The notes beneath the pieces are model-generated. The model saw only the letters and a list, made by a program, of their open reading frames with translations, did not search any database and had not been told where the DNA came from. Position numbers and translations under genes: made by a program. Below are positions 61,480 through 64,000 of a stretch of DNA of 64,000 bases, one piece after another; the stretch's first letter is position 1; every line of letters starts with the position of its first letter. The DNA comes from Maliibacterium massiliense (GTDB lineage: Bacteria > Bacillota > Clostridia > Christensenellales > Maliibacteriaceae): NCBI RefSeq assembly GCF_900604345.1, contig NZ_LR026983.1, positions 434,001 through 498,000 on the forward strand, in the 5' to 3' direction.

Positions 61480-62997
61480 CTACGCCGCCTCCCGCTCCCC
61501 TTTGCGGGGCTTGCGCACGGAGGAGAAAATCTCCGCCACCATTGCCTCGGGCAGCGCGCTTTTGCGCGAGAGGGCGCTGGCAATCGGGGTGACGAGCAGC
61601 GAGACCAGCATGCTCAGCGCGCCCACCATGGGCGACTGCCCGCTGTTGAAGCCCACCGCAATGGCCATAATGATGGAGGTGGCAAGACCGCTGACAAAGC
61701 CCGCCCACGCGCCCACGCGCGTGGTCTTTTTGCCGTAGAGGCCGTACAGGAACGGAGCCAGTAGCGCGCCGGAGAGGGAGCCCCAGGAAAACGACATCAG
61801 CGTCACGATGGCCGCCTTCTGGTTGAGGGCCAGCACCAGCGAGGCGATGACAAACACCACGCACAGCACCCGCATCAGCAGCATGACCTTTTTTTTCTCC
61901 ATCTGGGGTTTCCAGGCGCCCTTGACCAGGTCCATGGAGATGGCCGAGGAGGAGGAAAGCACGATCGAGGAGAGCGTGGACATGGAGGCTGAAAGCACCA
62001 GGATCACCACCAGGCCCATCAACACATCGGAAAGGCCGACCGCCTTGAGCATCTGGGGGATGATCATATCCGCGTTGGCGGGCTTTTCCGTCAGGAACAG
62101 GCGGCCGAACACGCCGATGAAGTAGGCGCCGCCCGCCACCACCAGCGCGAAGATAGTGGAGATGATAGTGCCGCGCCGGATGGCGGACGCATCGCGGATG
62201 GCGTAAAACTTATGCACCATCTGCGGCAGGCCCCAGCTGCCCAGGCTGGTGAGGATGACCAGGGACAGCAGCGGGATAAAGCCCCCGGGGCCCACCGGCC
62301 CCACCAGTTTATCGCCCACCTCTGGCGTGGCGGCCAGCTTGGCCAGGCCCGCCGAAAGGCCGCCCACCTGGGGGCTGCCTACCACCGAGCAGATCAGCCA
62401 CACGATGCCGATGATCATGATAAAGCCCTGGAAAAAGTCACACAGCGCAGTGGCCATGTAGCCGCCCAGCAGCAGGTACAGGCCGGTGAGCACCGCCATG
62501 CCCACCATGCAGTAGACGTACGGGATATCAAACACGCTCTCAAACAGGTACCCCAGGCCCTGGTACACCGAGGCCGAGTAGGGCACCAGAAAGATAAACG
62601 ACACCACGGCCGTGGCGATCTTTAGATTTTTACTGTTGTAGCGTTTTTCAAAAAATTCCGGCATTGTGGAGGCGTGCAGCGCGTGGGTCATCGCGCGGGT
62701 CCTGCGCGCCAGCACCTTCCAGGCGATAAAGCTGCCCAGCACTGCGTTGCCCACGCCGATCCACACAGCCGACAGGCCGAAGTCCCAGCCGAAGCGGCCC
62801 GCGTAGCCGATGAAGATCACCGCGCTGAAGTAGCTGGTGCCGTAGGCGAACGCGCTCATCCACGCGCCGGTCTTGCGGCCGCCCAAATAAAACTCCGAGA
62901 GCGTTTTCGTGTGCCTGGAGGAATAGAGCGCAATGCCGACGATCACCAGTACATAAACAATAAGACATAGGATTTTCGCGTCCCAAAACCAGGACAT
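61480..62997 (-). CDS. Sodium:solute symporter family protein
   Basis: 505-residue transporter of the SSS family (LeuT fold) with about 13 hydrophobic helices. YLGGRKTGAWMSAFAYGTSY (about 37-56) is the family's first conserved segment, followed by FIGYAGRFGWDFGLSAVWIG. GSWGLPQMVHKFYAIRDASA in the middle and LSASMSTLSSIVLSSSSAIS around residues 330-350 (sodium-site serines) are further marks. The C-terminus is short and basic. Substrate is unknown; proline, pantothenate or other organic acids are typical. AAGGAAGGTG precedes ATG 62997. The upstream open frame is not family-like. Confidence 0.92.
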   Translation of the reverse strand: MSWFWDAKILCLIVYVLVIVGIALYSSRHTKTLSEFYLGGRKTGAWMSAFAYGTSYFSAVIFIGYAGRFGWDFGLSAVWIGVGNAVLGSFIAWKVLARRTRAMTHALHASTMPEFFEKRYNSKNLKIATAVVSFIFLVPYSASVYQGLGYLFESVFDIPYVYCMVGMAVLTGLYLLLGGYMATALCDFFQGFIMIIGIVWLICSVVGSPQVGGLSAGLAKLAATPEVGDKLVGPVGPGGFIPLLSLVILTSLGSWGLPQMVHKFYAIRDASAIRRGTIISTIFALVVAGGAYFIGVFGRLFLTEKPANADMIIPQMLKAVGLSDVLMGLVVILVLSASMSTLSSIVLSSSSAISMDLVKGAWKPQMEKKKVMLLMRVLCVVFVIASLVLALNQKAAIVTLMSFSWGSLSGALLAPFLYGLYGKKTTRVGAWAGFVSGLATSIIMAIAVGFNSGQSPMVGALSMLVSLLVTPIASALSRKSALPEAMVAEIFSSVRKPRKGEREAA

Positions 62998-63088
62998 AAA
63001 AAGAACACCTTCCTTCCATTCTGCTGCGAGAAGCGCCCGCTTGCTACCGCGGCGGCATTGATCCGCCGCATGCCGTACTACGAGGCTT

Positions 63089-63116
63089 AGTATACCATGC
63101 CGCGCGGTTGTTGCAA
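63089..63116 (-). promoter_or_regulatory. Promoter of the SSS symporter gene
   Basis: TTGCAA (63116-63111) and TATACT (63094-63089) are 16 bases apart on the minus strand. The rest of the 304-base divergent region 62998-63301 shows only ribosome sites for the plus-strand MFS gene. Confidence 0.7.
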
Positions 63117-63301
63117 AGACCAAATTTGACCCTTTTCCTGCAAAAGCGGCGGTTCCCTTGCCGGCGGCCCGTGTTCTATGGTACAAACAAAGGAGAAGCC
63201 GCTTCTTTATGCAGGGTCCCGCGCATTGCGCTTTGCGCCAGATTTGCATCCTGGCGCGTTTTTACAGCGTCCACACCGCCCCAATAACCGGAGGTGCCGC
63301 C

Positions 63302-64000
63302 ATGCTGCCCAAGGGAAAACGCCTGCCCCTTTTCCTGACGCTGATATGCGTGTACTGGTTTTCCTTCTGTATCTCCAACCCTGTGCTCACCGAGTATACC
63401 CGCGCGCATTCCTCCTCGCGCATGGCGGGCGTCATCATCGCAAGCTACAGCCTGGTGCAGACGCTGGTGCGCATCCCGCTGGGCATTCTTTCAGATGCGC
63501 GCAAGACGCGCAAGTATTTCATCGCCCTGGGCCTTGTGCTCAACGCGCTGGGCCTGGCCGCGCTGCTGCTGCCCCCAACGCCCGCGCTGATGCTGCTGGC
63601 GCGCGTGCTGATGGGCGCGGGCGTCTCCACCTGGGCGCCCTTCTCCATCCTCTACACAAGCTATCTGGGGCCGCGGCAGGCCGCCAGCGCCATCGGCATT
63701 ACCAACGCCTGCAACTACATCGGCCAGATGCTCGGCACCCTGGTGGGCGGCTACGTCGTCACGCTGACGGGAAACGTGCGCGCCCCCTTTCTCATCGGCG
63801 GCGTCACCGCGCTTGTCGGCGCGGCGATGGCCTGCATGATCATCGATCAGGACAAAGCGCAGTTCCCGCAGACGCGCGCGCCCATCAAAGCGTACCTGGC
63901 CATTGGCAAATCGCGCAGCGTGTTTGTGGCCTCGCTGCTGGCCATACTGATTCAGCTCTGTTCCCAGGCCACCCTCTACGGCTTTACCCCCACGTTCGCC
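63302..64000 (+). CDS. MFS transporter, N-terminal part (cut by window edge)
   Basis: The frame from ATG 63302, five bases after GGAGGTG, runs open to the window end and gives 233 residues. It has about seven hydrophobic helices, a motif-A-like loop PLGILSDARKTRKYF after the second helix and RVLMGAGVSTWAPF in the fourth, typical of the major facilitator superfamily. A second long loop, DQDKAQFPQTRAPIKAYL, probably marks the centre of the protein. The substrate is unknown. An in-frame ATG at 63209 behind AAAGGAG could add 31 residues, but the site at 63302 is better and places the first helix as usual. Confidence 0.9.
   Translation, partial: MLPKGKRLPLFLTLICVYWFSFCISNPVLTEYTRAHSSSRMAGVIIASYSLVQTLVRIPLGILSDARKTRKYFIALGLVLNALGLAALLLPPTPALMLLARVLMGAGVSTWAPFSILYTSYLGPRQAASAIGITNACNYIGQMLGTLVGGYVVTLTGNVRAPFLIGGVTALVGAAMACMIIDQDKAQFPQTRAPIKAYLAIGKSRSVFVASLLAILIQLCSQATLYGFTPTFA

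Noticed and set aside
63209..63301. Longer MFS start at ATG 63209
   Set aside because: In frame and with AAAGGAG, but the 31 extra residues are not transporter-like and GGAGGTG before 63302 is better placed.

Overview
The window looks like a chromosomal segment of a GC-rich (roughly 60 percent by eye) Gram-positive anaerobe of the class Clostridia. The evidence is the Clostridia-type gene families (SEC-C-type protein, long HflX, TrpB2, ECF S-components, LCP protein), Firmicutes regulatory RNAs (FMN riboswitch, glycine T-box, cobalamin riboswitch), strong GGAGG ribosome-binding sites and many lipoproteins. Genus-level assignment is not possible from sequence reading alone. No rRNA, tRNA, transposase or phage gene was recognised.

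Layout. 1-5.7 kb, minus strand: end of a SEC-C-type gene, NADP isocitrate dehydrogenase, a small membrane protein, then a cell-wall group (alpha/beta hydrolase, membrane-anchored MurF-like ligase, D-Ala-D-Ala ligase). 5.7-6.0 kb: a five-unit decayed type I-C-like CRISPR array without cas genes. 6.2-8.7 kb: rimI-tsaB-tsaE (tRNA t6A and ribosomal protein acetylation) and an FMN-riboswitch-controlled riboflavin transporter gene. 8.7-15.5 kb: amidohydrolase, uvrA, uvrB, Dabb protein. 15.7-19.5 kb, plus strand: XRE-cupin regulator with an acyl-CoA synthetase, a lipoprotein followed by gene debris, an orphan ribbon-helix-helix protein. 19.6-22.7 kb, minus: panT-like/coaX/hom/cupin. 23-31.6 kb: single genes with their own promoters and terminators (VOC, ProX, TspO, glycerate kinase, lipoprotein, FKBP, TrpB2, T-box-glyS). 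31.6-41 kb, minus: HflX with a JAMM-like N-terminus, VanX-like dipeptidase, B12-riboswitch-cobT, M20 peptidase/deoxyinosine glycosylase/acyl-ACP thioesterase, PAP2, asnA-metA. 41-45 kb, plus: a MarR gene behind a structured leader, lipid kinase, ApgM-type mutase, an L,D-transpeptidase whose anchor is out of frame. 45-53.4 kb, minus: sugar-acid and inositol-type catabolism (2-hydroxyacid dehydrogenase, DsrE, mmsA/iolA, iolC, racemase-like, four-carbon sugar acid kinase, PHP, class II aldolase). 53.5-64 kb: mannose-6-phosphate isomerase, Cys-rich protein, LCP enzyme, mgtE with a leader ORF, a second class II aldolase, CDF exporter, SSS symporter and the start of an MFS permease.

The genes that most plausibly work together are iolC, mmsA and a class II aldolase (last steps of inositol breakdown to DHAP and acetyl-CoA), hom, the ApgM/homoserine-kinase-like protein and metA (aspartate-family amino acids), panT-like and coaX (CoA supply), and ddl, murF, ldt, LCP and vanX (wall synthesis and turnover).

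The observations I rate highest are (1) a nested set of long perfect complementary segments filling the 5' UTR of the MarR gene, bounded by a good promoter and the ribosome-binding site, which reads as a possible undescribed regulatory RNA; (2) a 31-codon leader ORF with a very strong ribosome-binding site and competing hairpins upstream of mgtE, where no M-box is seen; (3) the decayed orphan I-C-type array with hairpin-preserving repeat changes; and (4) a degenerate second copy of a lipoprotein gene tail next to a truncated SLOG-family gene.
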